Shown in pieces: positions 55,101-63,553 of a stretch of 64,000 nt of DNA. Each line of letters begins with the position of its first letter. Position 1 is the first letter of the stretch. The stretch is from Halanaerobium saccharolyticum subsp. saccharolyticum DSM 6643. Lineage in GTDB: Bacteria; Bacillota; Halanaerobiia; Halanaerobiales; Halanaerobiaceae. The position numbers and the translations under genes were made by a program. Under the pieces are notes generated by a model. That model did not search any database, was not told the origin of the DNA, and was given only the letters and a program-made list of their open reading frames with translations. The stretch is taken from contig NZ_CAUI01000015.1 in NCBI RefSeq assembly GCF_000350165.1, positions 124,001-188,000 on the forward strand. The letters run 5' to 3'.

Positions 55101-55771
55101 TATCCCTTATATTTTTTTGCTTTTTCTGCTGCTTTTTCTAAGGGGTCATGTCTTTTTTCTAATTCATCTACTATATCATGAATTCGATTTAAATCAGTGT
55201 TTGTATTTTCCAGCCTTTTTTCTGCCTCTTCTTTACGAGATTTATGTTTCATAATCCCGGCAGCCTCTTCAAAAAAGAGTCGCATCTTATCCGGCTTAGA
55301 TTTAATTATAGAGTCAATTCTTCCCTGACCAACTATTGAATAACCATCACTTCCAAGACCACTGTCCATTAAAAGCATCTCAATATCTTTTAGACGGCAG
55401 GAAGCACCATTAATTAAATAGTCACTGCGTCCATCATCCTCTACCTGGCGCCCTAAAGTTAATTCCTTGCCTTCAACCGGCAAATCCCCATTTGAATTAT
55501 CAAAAAACAAAGTTACACTGGCCTTATTTTTGGAATTTAATTCTTCACTTCCAGAAAATATAATATCTGACATTCTGCTGCCGCGAAGATTTTTGGCACT
55601 CTGTTCACCTAAAACCCAACGAATAGCATCAACAATATTGCTCTTACCACTGCCATTTGGACCTACTACAGCAGTAATATTTTCTTCAATTTCTATATCT
55701 GTTTTATTGGCAAAAGATTTAAAACCTTTCAACCTAATTTTTTTTAAAAAAATATTAACCACCAACCTCAC
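52154..55771 (-). CDS. smc: chromosome segregation protein SMC
   Basis: ATPase of the condensin complex with ScpA and ScpB (encoded at 57.0-58.5 kb). 1205 residues: Walker A VVGPNGSGKSNIVDAIRW near 35, long coiled coil (about 170-500), hinge domain (about 520-640, with GAKMQNIIVEDDQTARNAV), second coiled coil (about 680-1030), then LSLLSGGERALTAIALI and Walker B FYVLDEIDAPLDD. The GTG at 55771 is the longest start; the family usually begins near FLKKIRLKGFKSFA eight residues later, but no standard start codon is there, so the true start is unclear. Confidence 0.96.
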   Translation of the reverse strand: MRLVVNIFLKKIRLKGFKSFANKTDIEIEENITAVVGPNGSGKSNIVDAIRWVLGEQSAKNLRGSRMSDIIFSGSEELNSKNKASVTLFFDNSNGDLPVEGKELTLGRQVEDDGRSDYLINGASCRLKDIEMLLMDSGLGSDGYSIVGQGRIDSIIKSKPDKMRLFFEEAAGIMKHKSRKEEAEKRLENTNTDLNRIHDIVDELEKRHDPLEKAAEKAKKYKGYKDELSDLEISLLNKQWKEHSKEFEKISQKRETSQKKLTEKESRYNALSYKLDNSKDKLKDLKNEKEEVSNEYFQNQNKVNEINNNLNVMEERKNNYIENKENLKHKITKLKKERKLQEKEVKKAKENFEIINSDQENVKKEINNLKNKINSSREKIDKIKRQIETKENKIKIKKEEIQTENSALERLKERVDISNDRLQEISESQAEIDSKIENKKAKADHIRDELSAIRKEIERTEKSLNKLTQTIKNDTKALENGKDELLKCKEDFQHYNSRLQLMEEMQDSYEGYYNGVRSILEKRDQFSGLIDVVAEIVSVKAEYEQAIETALGAKMQNIIVEDDQTARNAVQYLKKNNRGRATFLPLNMVNGSRLGDRYLNKLAEQEGFIGLAVDLVDFPERLENIFNFLLGQIVVSDTLDHAVKIAKNIKRSFRIVTAEGDVVYPGGAISGGSSSSNSRDLIGRSRKIEELKKKKKKLQQKGKSLVKKLENDKKELDQKQDKLETLKSELQSLKMDENNIIYRKNRIEENLNELKEDKGKRQDSFSDLDNNLKDNQNTIAAKEEKIKDLKAEIENLNIEINDLRAALNIKEENLAEIEPQLKELELDGARISEKRNNAQEKLSEKKRILELKNKEINTRKKEIEEIQSDLEKIADRKVKLQQKKKELAAEGQDLKQKKEELTLKVKDLEKEVELKEKESKELQQELNKIKDNFHQLDLKYTKLDDKLTNINSILLEDYNLEPAQIDENNLIEISDEEEAEVETKIKELKNKMEKLHPINEAAVEEFAELKDRLDYLHEQQDDLKHARNSIELVISDIEESMEKMFAKTFYQVKEEFSKVFKSLFQGGKAELELTDPEELLTTGVEIHAQPPGKSLKSLSLLSGGERALTAIALIFAFIQVKPSPFYVLDEIDAPLDDVNIVRFASFIKKYAKVAQFIIITHRRYMMTEVDSLYGVTMEKSGVSRLVSLKLDQAEEFNDNYIKEAL

Positions 55772-55791
55772 ACTTTAGACTGATTTACAGT

Positions 55792-55820
55792 TAAAAACCT
55801 ACCCTCACGGATAGGTTTTA
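55792..55820 (-). terminator. intrinsic terminator after spoVS
   Basis: Reverse strand AAAACCTA / TAGGTTTT, 8 bp with a 10-base loop, followed by TTAACTG. It lies between spoVS and smc, so smc-ftsY probably need a separate promoter or rely on read-through. Confidence 0.7.
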
Positions 55821-55832
55821 AAAGCTCGTGAT

Positions 55833-56093
55833 TTATCTCGGCTCTACTAAAAATTTTATAGCTGTTCGTTCTTCTCCATCGATTTCAATTTCAGTAAATG
55901 CAGGAATCATTATTAAATCCATTCCGTTTGGAGCCACATAGCCCCTTGAAATTGCAATTGCTTTGATAGTTTGATTAACTGCCCCAGCCCCAACTGCCTG
56001 TAGTTCTACTTTTTTTTCTTCTCTAACAACTGCTGCTAAAGCACCGGCAACAGCTTTTGGATCTGATTTTGATGATACCTTTAATTCTTCCAT
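55833..56093 (-). CDS. spoVS: stage V sporulation protein S (SpoVS/Alba-like)
   Basis: 86 residues, almost the whole length conserved in the family: MEELKVSSKSDPKAVAGALA, VELQAVGAGAVNQTIKAIAI and the end EERTAIKFLVEPR. In Bacillus it affects septation and sporulation; it has an Alba-like nucleic-acid-binding fold and is found in many non-spore-formers. GGGGGAG precedes the ATG. Between rluB and smc, its role here is likely general rather than sporulation-specific (inference). Confidence 0.96.
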   Translation of the reverse strand: MEELKVSSKSDPKAVAGALAAVVREEKKVELQAVGAGAVNQTIKAIAISRGYVAPNGMDLIMIPAFTEIEIDGEERTAIKFLVEPR

Positions 56094-56157
56094 AAATAGT
56101 TTAACTCCCCCTTAAAATAATATTAATATTTTTTTCTAAAATAGGTGGAGAATCTTA

Positions 56158-56177
56158 AAGGTTATGTAAATAACCTT
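56158..56177 (-). terminator. hairpin in the rluB-spoVS gap
   Basis: Reverse strand AAGGTTAT / ATAACCTT, a perfect 8-bp stem with a 4-base loop, followed by TTAAG. Likely a weak terminator or 3' stabiliser after rluB. Confidence 0.5.
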
Positions 56178-56244
56178 GAGAATATTTAAACAGCTAATTA
56201 TTTATTTCTTGATTAAAGGTATTTTTCCTTCTTTATCACTTAAA

Positions 56245-56955
56245 TTAACTTATATTTTTTAATTTATTTACTTCTTGATCACTTAAATATCTAAAATCTC
56301 CTTCTTTAACTCCTTCAAGTGTCAAAAATGCAAAGGCTATTCTCTTAAGTGAAGCTACTGGGAAACCGGCTATTTTACACATTCTTCTAACCTGTCTATT
56401 TCTACCTTCATGAATAACCACATCAAATTCTGTCTGGTAATCTCTGTAGTTAACATTAGATATTTCAGCTGGAGCTGTTTTTTGACCATCAATAACCATA
56501 CCCGCTTCAAATTTTTCAAAATCTTCTCGGCTTAATTCACCATCTGCCAAAACTCTATATTTTTTATCAACTTCTTTTTTTGGATGAGTCAACTTATAGG
56601 TTAAATCACCATCGTTAGTCATAATTAAGAGACCTGAACTATCATAGTCAAGTCTACCAGCCGGATATAATCTCTGTTTTAAATCTGGTATTAAATCCAT
56701 TACTGTTGGCCGACCTTCTGGATCAGAAACAGTTGTAATATAGCCTTCAGGTTTATTTAATAAAATATACCTTTTCTTTTCTTCACTAATAAGCTCACCA
56801 TCAACAACAATTTCGTCCTGCTCTGGGTCTACTTTAAATCCCATTTCTGTAACAATTTCTCCATTAACCTTAACTCTTCCCTCTGCTATAATTTCTTCTG
56901 ATTTTCTGCGAGAAGCAACCCCTGCATGGGCCATAACTTTCTGCAGTCTCTCCAT
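56245..56955 (-). CDS. rluB: 23S rRNA pseudouridine synthase, RluB family
   Basis: 236 residues: an S4 domain (about 1-50, MERLQKVMAHAGVASRRKSEE) followed by the RsuA-type catalytic domain with the essential Asp in YPAGRLDYDSSGLLIMTNDG near 105, and EGRNRQVRRMC. The exact target (2604/2605 or other) cannot be told. Follows scpB, as in most Firmicutes. Confidence 0.95.
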   Translation of the reverse strand: MERLQKVMAHAGVASRRKSEEIIAEGRVKVNGEIVTEMGFKVDPEQDEIVVDGELISEEKKRYILLNKPEGYITTVSDPEGRPTVMDLIPDLKQRLYPAGRLDYDSSGLLIMTNDGDLTYKLTHPKKEVDKKYRVLADGELSREDFEKFEAGMVIDGQKTAPAEISNVNYRDYQTEFDVVIHEGRNRQVRRMCKIAGFPVASLKRIAFAFLTLEGVKEGDFRYLSDQEVNKLKNIS

Positions 56956-57006
56956 TATTTCACCCCAAAATTATAATAATATTTTAATATGCTTAGATTT
57001 TATTAA

Positions 57007-57696
57007 TCAATCATCTTGACTTGTATCTTCTTTTTTCTCTGGTTGTATTTCTTCCGCTGCAGCTTTTTCTGCAGCTTCCTCAATTTCTTCAGCAAATAAT
57101 TTTTCTACTCTTTCAATCTCCGGTAATTCATTTAAGTCTTCAATATCTAGATATTCCAAAAACTGACCTGTAGTTCCATAAATAATTGGATTACCAATAG
57201 TTTCTTTTCTGCCCACTTCTTCTATCAGTTCATATTTACTTAAAGTTTTGAGAGTTCTCTCGACACTAACTCCTCTAATTGCTTCTATTTCTGAGCGGGT
57301 AACAGGCTGTCTATAAGCAATAATAGCCAGTGTTTCCATAGAGGCAGTGGAAAGAGAAGAAACTTTTGTGATGTCAAATAACTGCTCAATTTCAGCAGCA
57401 AATTCTTTTTTTGTCTGGAATAAATAGCTGTTATTATATTCTTTTAACTGGATGCCAAATTCAATGCTCTGATATTTTTGTTCTAAATAAATAATAATTC
57501 TTTCTAATTTTTCTTCAGAAAAAGAAGTTATTTCTTTAATAACTTTGTGGGGCAGTCTCTTTTTGCTGCTAAAAATAAGTGCCTCAACTAAGGCAATATC
57601 TTTTGGCTTTAAATCTTCAAACCCCAAATTATCAAGAATTTGCTTTTCTTTTTCTCTTCTTTTATTACTTAGATAACTTATATTATCCTCGCTCAT
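57007..57696 (-). CDS. scpB: segregation and condensation protein B
   Basis: Dimeric winged-helix partner of the SMC-ScpA complex. Core motifs LVEALIFSSKKRLPHKVI, LETLAIIAYRQPVTRSEIEAIRGV and GNPIIYGTTGQFLEYL, then an acidic/Ala tail (about 195-229). I start at the ATG at 57696 (MSEDNISYL), 7 bases after GAGGAGGG; an ORF start at 57726 adds ten non-family residues. Follows scpA after 56 bp. Confidence 0.94.
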   Translation of the reverse strand: MSEDNISYLSNKRREKEKQILDNLGFEDLKPKDIALVEALIFSSKKRLPHKVIKEITSFSEEKLERIIIYLEQKYQSIEFGIQLKEYNNSYLFQTKKEFAAEIEQLFDITKVSSLSTASMETLAIIAYRQPVTRSEIEAIRGVSVERTLKTLSKYELIEEVGRKETIGNPIIYGTTGQFLEYLDIEDLNELPEIERVEKLFAEEIEEAAEKAAAEEIQPEKKEDTSQDD

Positions 57697-57752
57697 TAAT
57701 TGACCCTCCTCGGGGCAAGCCCACAAGGTTTGCTAGCAGACTTTAACTTTGA

Positions 57753-58481
57753 TCACCTTTGCATACTGATTCTGATATCTGAAAAATTATTATCCTGGAC
57801 TACCTTAATTCTTTTTCTTTTCATTAACTCTAATAAAGCTAATAAACTTACTACTATTTCTAGTTGGTTATTTTCTTCTTTAATCAACTTGAAAAATGAT
57901 ATTTCTTGATTAACCTGTCTGATATCTTTTAAAATATCTCTAATTTTATTACCAATATTAAATTTTTCTTCTTTGAGATATTCCAGTTTCGGGTTTTGAA
58001 GCACTTCTGTTTCCTCTTCTTTTTCAGCAGTAATGGCCTTAACTACCATCTCATGAAGTTCAGAAGCAGAAATTTCTAAGTCAACCTGAAGCATCTCTGG
58101 CATTAATTCTTCTAAATCAACCTGAGCTTGATAACGGCTGCCGGCTTCTGCTTCCCATTCTTTTAATAGTTCAGCAATATTTTTAAATAATTCATATTCT
58201 CTTAAGCGAGTAATTAATTCATGCTCACTTTCTGTTTCTTCAGCTTCAGCTTCAGCAGGCAGCAGTGCTTTTATTTTTATTTCAATTAGCTCAGCTGCAA
58301 TAATTAAAAATTCACTAGCCAGATCAATATCAAATTCCCTCATTTGATCAAGATAATTAAGATACTGATCGGTAATTCTGGCAAGTGAAAGCTCTGAAAT
58401 ATTAATTTCATTTTTTTTAACCAGCTTATATAGAAGTTCCAGTGGTCCTTCAAAATCATCAAGCACAAGTTTATAGTCCAT
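57753..58481 (-). CDS. scpA: segregation and condensation protein A (kleisin)
   Basis: Kleisin that bridges the SMC heads. YKLVLDDFEGPLELLYKLV at the start is diagnostic, followed by ISELSLARITDQYLNYL and DLASEFLIIAAELIEIKIKALLP; a C-terminal winged helix (about 190-242) ends it. 242 residues. AGGAAGAGG lies upstream of the ATG. Confidence 0.96.
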   Translation of the reverse strand: MDYKLVLDDFEGPLELLYKLVKKNEINISELSLARITDQYLNYLDQMREFDIDLASEFLIIAAELIEIKIKALLPAEAEAEETESEHELITRLREYELFKNIAELLKEWEAEAGSRYQAQVDLEELMPEMLQVDLEISASELHEMVVKAITAEKEEETEVLQNPKLEYLKEEKFNIGNKIRDILKDIRQVNQEISFFKLIKEENNQLEIVVSLLALLELMKRKRIKVVQDNNFSDIRISMQR

Positions 58482-58498
58482 AACTCAACCTCTTCCTC

Positions 58499-59140
58499 CT
58501 ATAGTAATAGGCCATACACAGTGTTTACCAGGGGTCCGATAATACTCCATAAAATACCCGTATAGGCCAGTAATAATAATAAAATCATCCCGTAAGGCCC
58601 TTCAAGTTTACGGATATATTTATCAAATTTAGGTGGTAATACCCCCATTAATATCTTAGATCCATCTAATGGTGGAACAGGTAAAAGATTGAAAAAACCT
58701 AAACTTAAATTAATAATAACTGCCAGCTGAAAGAAAACAAAGATGGTCTGAACTAAACTGCCATAACCAGCCATCTGCAGCTGATATAAAGTTGAAGAAC
58801 TAAAAAAGACTATTACCCTTGCTATAAGTGCAAATAAGGCGGCTAGAAAAAAATTAGCGCCAGGCCCTGCAAGACTAACCAACATCATTCCCTGCCGCGG
58901 GTTATTATAATAGTTCGGATTAATCGGTACCGGTTTTGCCCAACCAAAACGTCTGGTTAAAACCAAGACTAAACTGCCCATCAAATCCAAATGAGCAAGG
59001 GGATTTAAGGTTAACCTACCCTGAGATTTAGGGGTTGGATCTCCTAATCTATATGAAACATAGCCATGCATAAATTCATGTAGTGATAAAGAAAATAACA
59101 GTACTGGTATTAGTAATAATAATTCGTATATTGTATTCAT
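58499..59140 (-). CDS. site-2 protease family (M50) membrane protein
   Basis: 213 residues, five or six membrane helices and the zinc motif HEFMH (about 21-25) with NLLPVPPLDGSKI for the third ligand. LGDPTPKSQGRLTLNPLAHLD is typical of the small YwhC/M50B proteases common next to scpA in Firmicutes. Substrate unknown. Start ATG at 59140 has GAGGTGA 4 bases upstream; the TTG at 59164 is unlikely. Distinct from rseP at 17.7 kb, which has a PDZ domain. Confidence 0.9.
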   Translation of the reverse strand: MNTIYELLLLIPVLLFSLSLHEFMHGYVSYRLGDPTPKSQGRLTLNPLAHLDLMGSLVLVLTRRFGWAKPVPINPNYYNNPRQGMMLVSLAGPGANFFLAALFALIARVIVFFSSSTLYQLQMAGYGSLVQTIFVFFQLAVIINLSLGFFNLLPVPPLDGSKILMGVLPPKFDKYIRKLEGPYGMILLLLLAYTGILWSIIGPLVNTVYGLLL

Positions 59141-59169
59141 TATTTCACCTCTTATCAAAGACAAATAAA

Positions 59170-60801
59170 CTAAATAATTTTTCTTAAATATTCTAATGCC
59201 TCTTGCCGATTAGATATATTTTTTCTTAAAATTTGATCTCTAATTTCCAATAAATATTCTTTTATTTCTGGTCCCTGCTTTAGACCAAGTTCTAATAAAT
59301 CATGTCCTGAAACAGGGATTTTCAGTTCTTTTCTTAAACGTAAATGTTCAAAAATTTCCTCTACATAATCCTGTTCAAAATTATTAATTATAAAAAACAG
59401 CAGTTCTTCTACCTGATAAGATTCCAGATTTCTGTATCTTAAAGCTGGATCCTTAATCTCTAAAATCGAGGTAGAAATATCCTCCCATCTTTTTTTAATA
59501 AAAGTCTTTTTTTCTATAGTGGATAATGGCCATAAATTTATTAAGCTTTCTTCACTATTATAAAACAAATTTATTAATCTTACAAGAAAATGATTAACAT
59601 CAATCTCCTTTTCTCTACTGATGGCTAAAAGTTTTTCCCCTTTTAAAAAGTCAGCATCTCGATTTGGATTAAATTTAAAATCATCTTTAACTAATTTTAA
59701 AACAGGAATCTGATTTAATAAAATAGAAGAAAATTGCGAAATATCTTTATGTGCCTTAAATAAATACGAAAGCTCAGTAAAAACCCTTTCTATAGCAAGC
59801 TTATGATAGTCATAATTTTTAAGTGATTTGCGGCTCAATTCAACTGTTTCCGCACTTAACCTAAACTCTTTTAAAGTTTGAAAACGAATACCCCTTAAAA
59901 TTCTTAAAGGATCATCTCTAAAACTATAATTATGGAGAACTTTAAGAATTCTATTTTTTAGATCATTTAGACCACCAAAAAAATCATAAAGTATTCCTTT
60001 TCGATCAGGGTGTAAATCAATAACTAAAGTATTGATTGTAAAGTCTCTTCTGAATAAATCGGAAAAAAGATCAGCTTTTTCAACAAGAGGTAAAGCTCCC
60101 GGAAAGTGATATTTTTCCTCTCTACAGCTGGCAATATCAATTGAATAGCCATACTTGTTGTGTAAAAAACCTGTAGAAAATTTATTATTATAATCATATT
60201 CATAATCATATTTTTGGGCCAGATGATCAAAAAATTTCTTTAAATCTCCATCTAATAAAATGTCTAAATCCTTATTTAAGGGCAGATCAATTAATAAATC
60301 TCTAACCTGGCCTCCGACTAAATAAAGATTATATCCCAATTTTGCCGCTTCTGCGGCTAGATCTAAAAGAAGTTCTCTTCTTTCTGGAGGAAGTTCATTC
60401 AACAAATTAGATTTATAATGCAAAAAGGATGCCTGATTATGATTGTTTTGTCTATATTTTTTTAAGAGATCAAGTCCTTTATCCAAGTCAATGCTCAAAC
60501 TTTTATATTTTTGATTATCAATATAGGGAACATTATGATCTCCAGATTTTATTTTTCCAAGAAATTGGATTTTGTATTTTAACAAATTAACACTTTCTTT
60601 ATTAAAATAAATATTATCCTGATCAATTAAATATTGATTTTTTTTATAAAATCTATAATCTGACTCATCAACATTAGCAGCTACTTTTTTGAATTTAACT
60701 TCTTTTAAATTATTAACTTTAATGATTTTGTTATTATAGCTATAGTATTCTTCTGCCATTGAATCTAAAAGCTTTTCTAATAAATTATTTTTGTTTTTCA
60801 T
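59170..60801 (-). CDS. cca: CCA-adding enzyme / poly(A) polymerase family protein with N-terminal extension
   Basis: 543 residues. The class II nucleotidyltransferase core starts near 155 with LYLVGGQVRDLLIDLPLNKDLDILLDGD (metal-binding DLD), RRDFTINTLVID and DDPLRILRGIRF, then the neck and helical body. Before it are about 140 residues of Lys/Asn/Tyr-rich sequence with no family I recognise. Whether it adds CCA, CC, A or poly(A) cannot be read from sequence. It follows pncB after a terminator. The ATG at 60801 has only a weak GGTGAA upstream. Confidence 0.85.
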   Translation of the reverse strand: MKNKNNLLEKLLDSMAEEYYSYNNKIIKVNNLKEVKFKKVAANVDESDYRFYKKNQYLIDQDNIYFNKESVNLLKYKIQFLGKIKSGDHNVPYIDNQKYKSLSIDLDKGLDLLKKYRQNNHNQASFLHYKSNLLNELPPERRELLLDLAAEAAKLGYNLYLVGGQVRDLLIDLPLNKDLDILLDGDLKKFFDHLAQKYDYEYDYNNKFSTGFLHNKYGYSIDIASCREEKYHFPGALPLVEKADLFSDLFRRDFTINTLVIDLHPDRKGILYDFFGGLNDLKNRILKVLHNYSFRDDPLRILRGIRFQTLKEFRLSAETVELSRKSLKNYDYHKLAIERVFTELSYLFKAHKDISQFSSILLNQIPVLKLVKDDFKFNPNRDADFLKGEKLLAISREKEIDVNHFLVRLINLFYNSEESLINLWPLSTIEKKTFIKKRWEDISTSILEIKDPALRYRNLESYQVEELLFFIINNFEQDYVEEIFEHLRLRKELKIPVSGHDLLELGLKQGPEIKEYLLEIRDQILRKNISNRQEALEYLRKII

Positions 60802-60816
60802 ATGCTATTCACCACT

Positions 60817-60844
60817 TTAAAAGACTGCCTCAATAGAGACAGCC
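60817..60844 (-). terminator. intrinsic terminator after pncB
   Basis: Reverse strand GGCTGTCTC / GAGGCAGTC, 9 bp with two G-U pairs and a 4-base loop, followed by TTTTAAAG. It closes the punA-pdp-pncB salvage unit. Confidence 0.8.
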
Positions 60845-60884
60845 TGAATTATAAAATTAATTAAACTATCTTAAATCAGTTCCT

Positions 60885-62213
60885 CTAACTTATCTCACTT
60901 AAATCTATTTCTTTTAATTTAGGATTATCAGCAGCTGAACGACCAACCTTAGCCAGATCAATCCATTCTCCATCAACTTTAACCCTAACAACATCTCCAG
61001 TAAAATCATTCTTAGTCCCAGCACAGGAACAATTAGATAAAAGCCAACTGCCCACACCGTAAATATCAACAGGTACCTGGGATGATTCAAAACGATCAAT
61101 TTTTTCAGGATTAAAACCACCAGTTGCGATGATTTTTACATCCTGACAGAATTTTTTTGCAAGCTCAAAATTTTCTGGTCTTAAATCCCAATCTTTATAA
61201 GCATTATCAAGTGCTTTGCGCATATTAAATATTAATCTAGCATTAACACCATTATCAAGTTCTTTTTTGCCAAGCGGCTCAACACTTTCATCTCTTAAAT
61301 CAGAAGAGTTGTCAGGTCTAACTCCAAATAACTTATATTTTTTAGCCTCTTTTTCCTGACCAGAACTTAAGAGCTCAATATATTTATCAAACATTGTTTT
61401 TAAAACGTTAAGACTTGTTTTAACACAATCATTATCAAAATCTACCAGAGCAATTCTATTTACATCAAGCGGCATCAAACGGCAAAACTGCAGCATTGAT
61501 TCAGCAGTATCTCCTAAAAATGAAGCTACATAAGAATGACTGATAGTTCCGCCACCTTTTCCACCCCACCAGGCTCCCTGTTCATCAGTTGAAATATAGC
61601 GTTGAGTATTAGTGCCATATTCATTATTATAGGCATTTACTCCTAAAGAATAGGCATACCCATGCATTGCTTGGGATTTATAATGAGTAAATCTAGCTGG
61701 AAAAAATAAAATATCTTTTCCTCTTGCAGCTACCATAACCTGATAAACATTAGTAGCAATTCTAGAAGCCTCAGTTAAAGATCCTAAGATTGGAGTTTCA
61801 AGTATTGAAAAATCTCGATAACGTCCCCTAATTTTTATTACCGGATCAACATTATGAGGATTACCTTTATAATATGCTTTTTCTCCATCATGACAAGCTT
61901 CAATTTCTAGACTGGAAGAAGTATTAACAAAATTGCCATCTTGATCTTTATAGCCGACAGCAGTTTTTAAAATAGAAAGTGCCTCATCTATACCACCTAA
62001 AATACAAAATGGCTGGCGCCTTGGAAAAATCTGCATCTCAACTTCTATATTACCGATATCCTGGCCCTGAAACTTATAATCTTCTTCAGATAATTTAGTT
62101 AAAATACGCGCTATATTTCTAAAATAAACATCTGAATACCAACCATCTGCCATTCTTTCTCGATCTAGTTGAAATAATTCTGTTTCCAGACGCTCACCAT
62201 TAAAAATTGTCAT
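60885..62213 (-). CDS. pncB: nicotinate phosphoribosyltransferase
   Basis: Makes nicotinate mononucleotide from nicotinate and PRPP in NAD salvage. 442 residues; the type II PRTase barrel shows VMVAARGKDILFFPARFTH, GTISHSYVASF (His likely phosphorylated) and KIIATGGFNPEKIDRF, followed by a C-terminal part with the cysteine cluster LLSNCSCAGTKNDFTGD. Lies 21 bp after pdp, so nucleoside breakdown and NAD salvage share one unit. Confidence 0.9.
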   Translation of the reverse strand: MTIFNGERLETELFQLDRERMADGWYSDVYFRNIARILTKLSEEDYKFQGQDIGNIEVEMQIFPRRQPFCILGGIDEALSILKTAVGYKDQDGNFVNTSSSLEIEACHDGEKAYYKGNPHNVDPVIKIRGRYRDFSILETPILGSLTEASRIATNVYQVMVAARGKDILFFPARFTHYKSQAMHGYAYSLGVNAYNNEYGTNTQRYISTDEQGAWWGGKGGGTISHSYVASFLGDTAESMLQFCRLMPLDVNRIALVDFDNDCVKTSLNVLKTMFDKYIELLSSGQEKEAKKYKLFGVRPDNSSDLRDESVEPLGKKELDNGVNARLIFNMRKALDNAYKDWDLRPENFELAKKFCQDVKIIATGGFNPEKIDRFESSQVPVDIYGVGSWLLSNCSCAGTKNDFTGDVVRVKVDGEWIDLAKVGRSAADNPKLKEIDLSEIS

Positions 62214-62234
62214 AACCTCACCTCAAAAATTTTC

Positions 62235-63539
62235 TTATTTAATTATTTCATATATTAATTCATTTTTCTTTTTCTTTTCGTCAGTAATTGTAAAAGCTTC
62301 TAACAGTTTCTTTTTTGCATCTTTAAGGTTTTTACTGTCATTGTAATGGAGCACTGCTAAAGGCTCACCTTTACTGACTGGATCAGCTGTTTTCTTTTTC
62401 AGTTCTAAGCCAACAGCGAGGTCAATTTCAGATTCTTTATTTTCTCTGCCAGCACCTAAAATCATTGCAGCTAGACCTACATCCAATGCTTTTATTTCAG
62501 AAATATAACCATCTTTTTCTGCTTTTACTTCAACTGTATCAGCTGCAGTTGGCAGTAATGATAAATCATCAACTACTTCAGCATTTCCTCCCTGAGCCCT
62601 AATCATCTCAGAAAATTTGGCTAAAGCCTTTCCATTTTTTAAATTTTCTTTTAAAATATTTCTGCCCTCTTCTAAATCTTTTATTTTACCTGAAAGTTGA
62701 AGCATAGCTGAACCAAGTTCTATACAAAGTTCAGTCAAATCTTCAGGTCCTTCTCCCCTAAGTGTTTTAATAGCTTCTTTAACTTCAAGCGCATTGCCGA
62801 CTGCATTACCCAAAGGTTGATTCATATCAGTAATATAAGCTGCTGTATCTCTACCAACTTTTTTACCAATAGCAACCATCGCCTCTGCTAATTTTTTTGC
62901 ATCATCAAATTCTTTCATAAAAGCACCATTACCTGTTTTAACATCAAGCACAATGGCATCAGCTCCACCAGCTAGTTTTTTACTCATAATACTGCTGGCA
63001 ATTAGAGGAATAGATTCGACTGTTGCTGTTACATCCCTCAAAGCATATAGCTTTTTATCTGCAGGAGTTAAATTGCCAGTCTGACCAACGACTGCAACTC
63101 CGTGCTGATTTACATTATCGAAAAATTTATCTCTGCTTAACGATGTATTAAAATTAGGTATCGATTCTAGTTTATCTATTGTACCTCCAGTATGTCCAAG
63201 ACCTCGCCCAGACATCTTAGCAACTGGAATTCCAGCTGAAGCAACTAATGGCGCTAAAATTAAAGTAGTAGTATCTCCAACCCCACCAGTGCTGTGTTTA
63301 TCAACCTTAACTCCCTGAATAGGGCTTAAATCAATCATATCACCTGATTCAGCCATCAGCATAGTCAGCTTTGCAGTTTCTGCTGCATCCATCCCCTGGA
63401 AAAATACTGCCATTGCCCAGGCTGAAATTTGATAATCAGGAATTTCTCCATTAACATAACCTTTAATTAAAAACTCTAATTCTTCTTTGTTTAATTTTTG
63501 ACCTTCTCTTTTTTTATATATAATATCATATGCACGCAT
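62235..63539 (-). CDS. pdp: pyrimidine-nucleoside phosphorylase
   Basis: Splits uridine and thymidine with phosphate. 434 residues with [19 protein letters not shown] (phosphate binding, about 80-98), [19 protein letters not shown] and [20 protein letters not shown], then the C-terminal alpha/beta domain. The typical length favours Pdp/DeoA of Firmicutes type over TrpD relatives. 14 bp after the purine phosphorylase gene. Confidence 0.95.
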   Translation of the reverse strand: MRAYDIIYKKREGQKLNKEELEFLIKGYVNGEIPDYQISAWAMAVFFQGMDAAETAKLTMLMAESGDMIDLSPIQGVKVDKHSTGGVGDTTTLILAPLVASAGIPVAKMSGRGLGHTGGTIDKLESIPNFNTSLSRDKFFDNVNQHGVAVVGQTGNLTPADKKLYALRDVTATVESIPLIASSIMSKKLAGGADAIVLDVKTGNGAFMKEFDDAKKLAEAMVAIGKKVGRDTAAYITDMNQPLGNAVGNALEVKEAIKTLRGEGPEDLTELCIELGSAMLQLSGKIKDLEEGRNILKENLKNGKALAKFSEMIRAQGGNAEVVDDLSLLPTAADTVEVKAEKDGYISEIKALDVGLAAMILGAGRENKESEIDLAVGLELKKKTADPVSKGEPLAVLHYNDSKNLKDAKKKLLEAFTITDEKKKKNELIYEIIK

Positions 63540-63553
63540 CTTAAACCCTCCAA

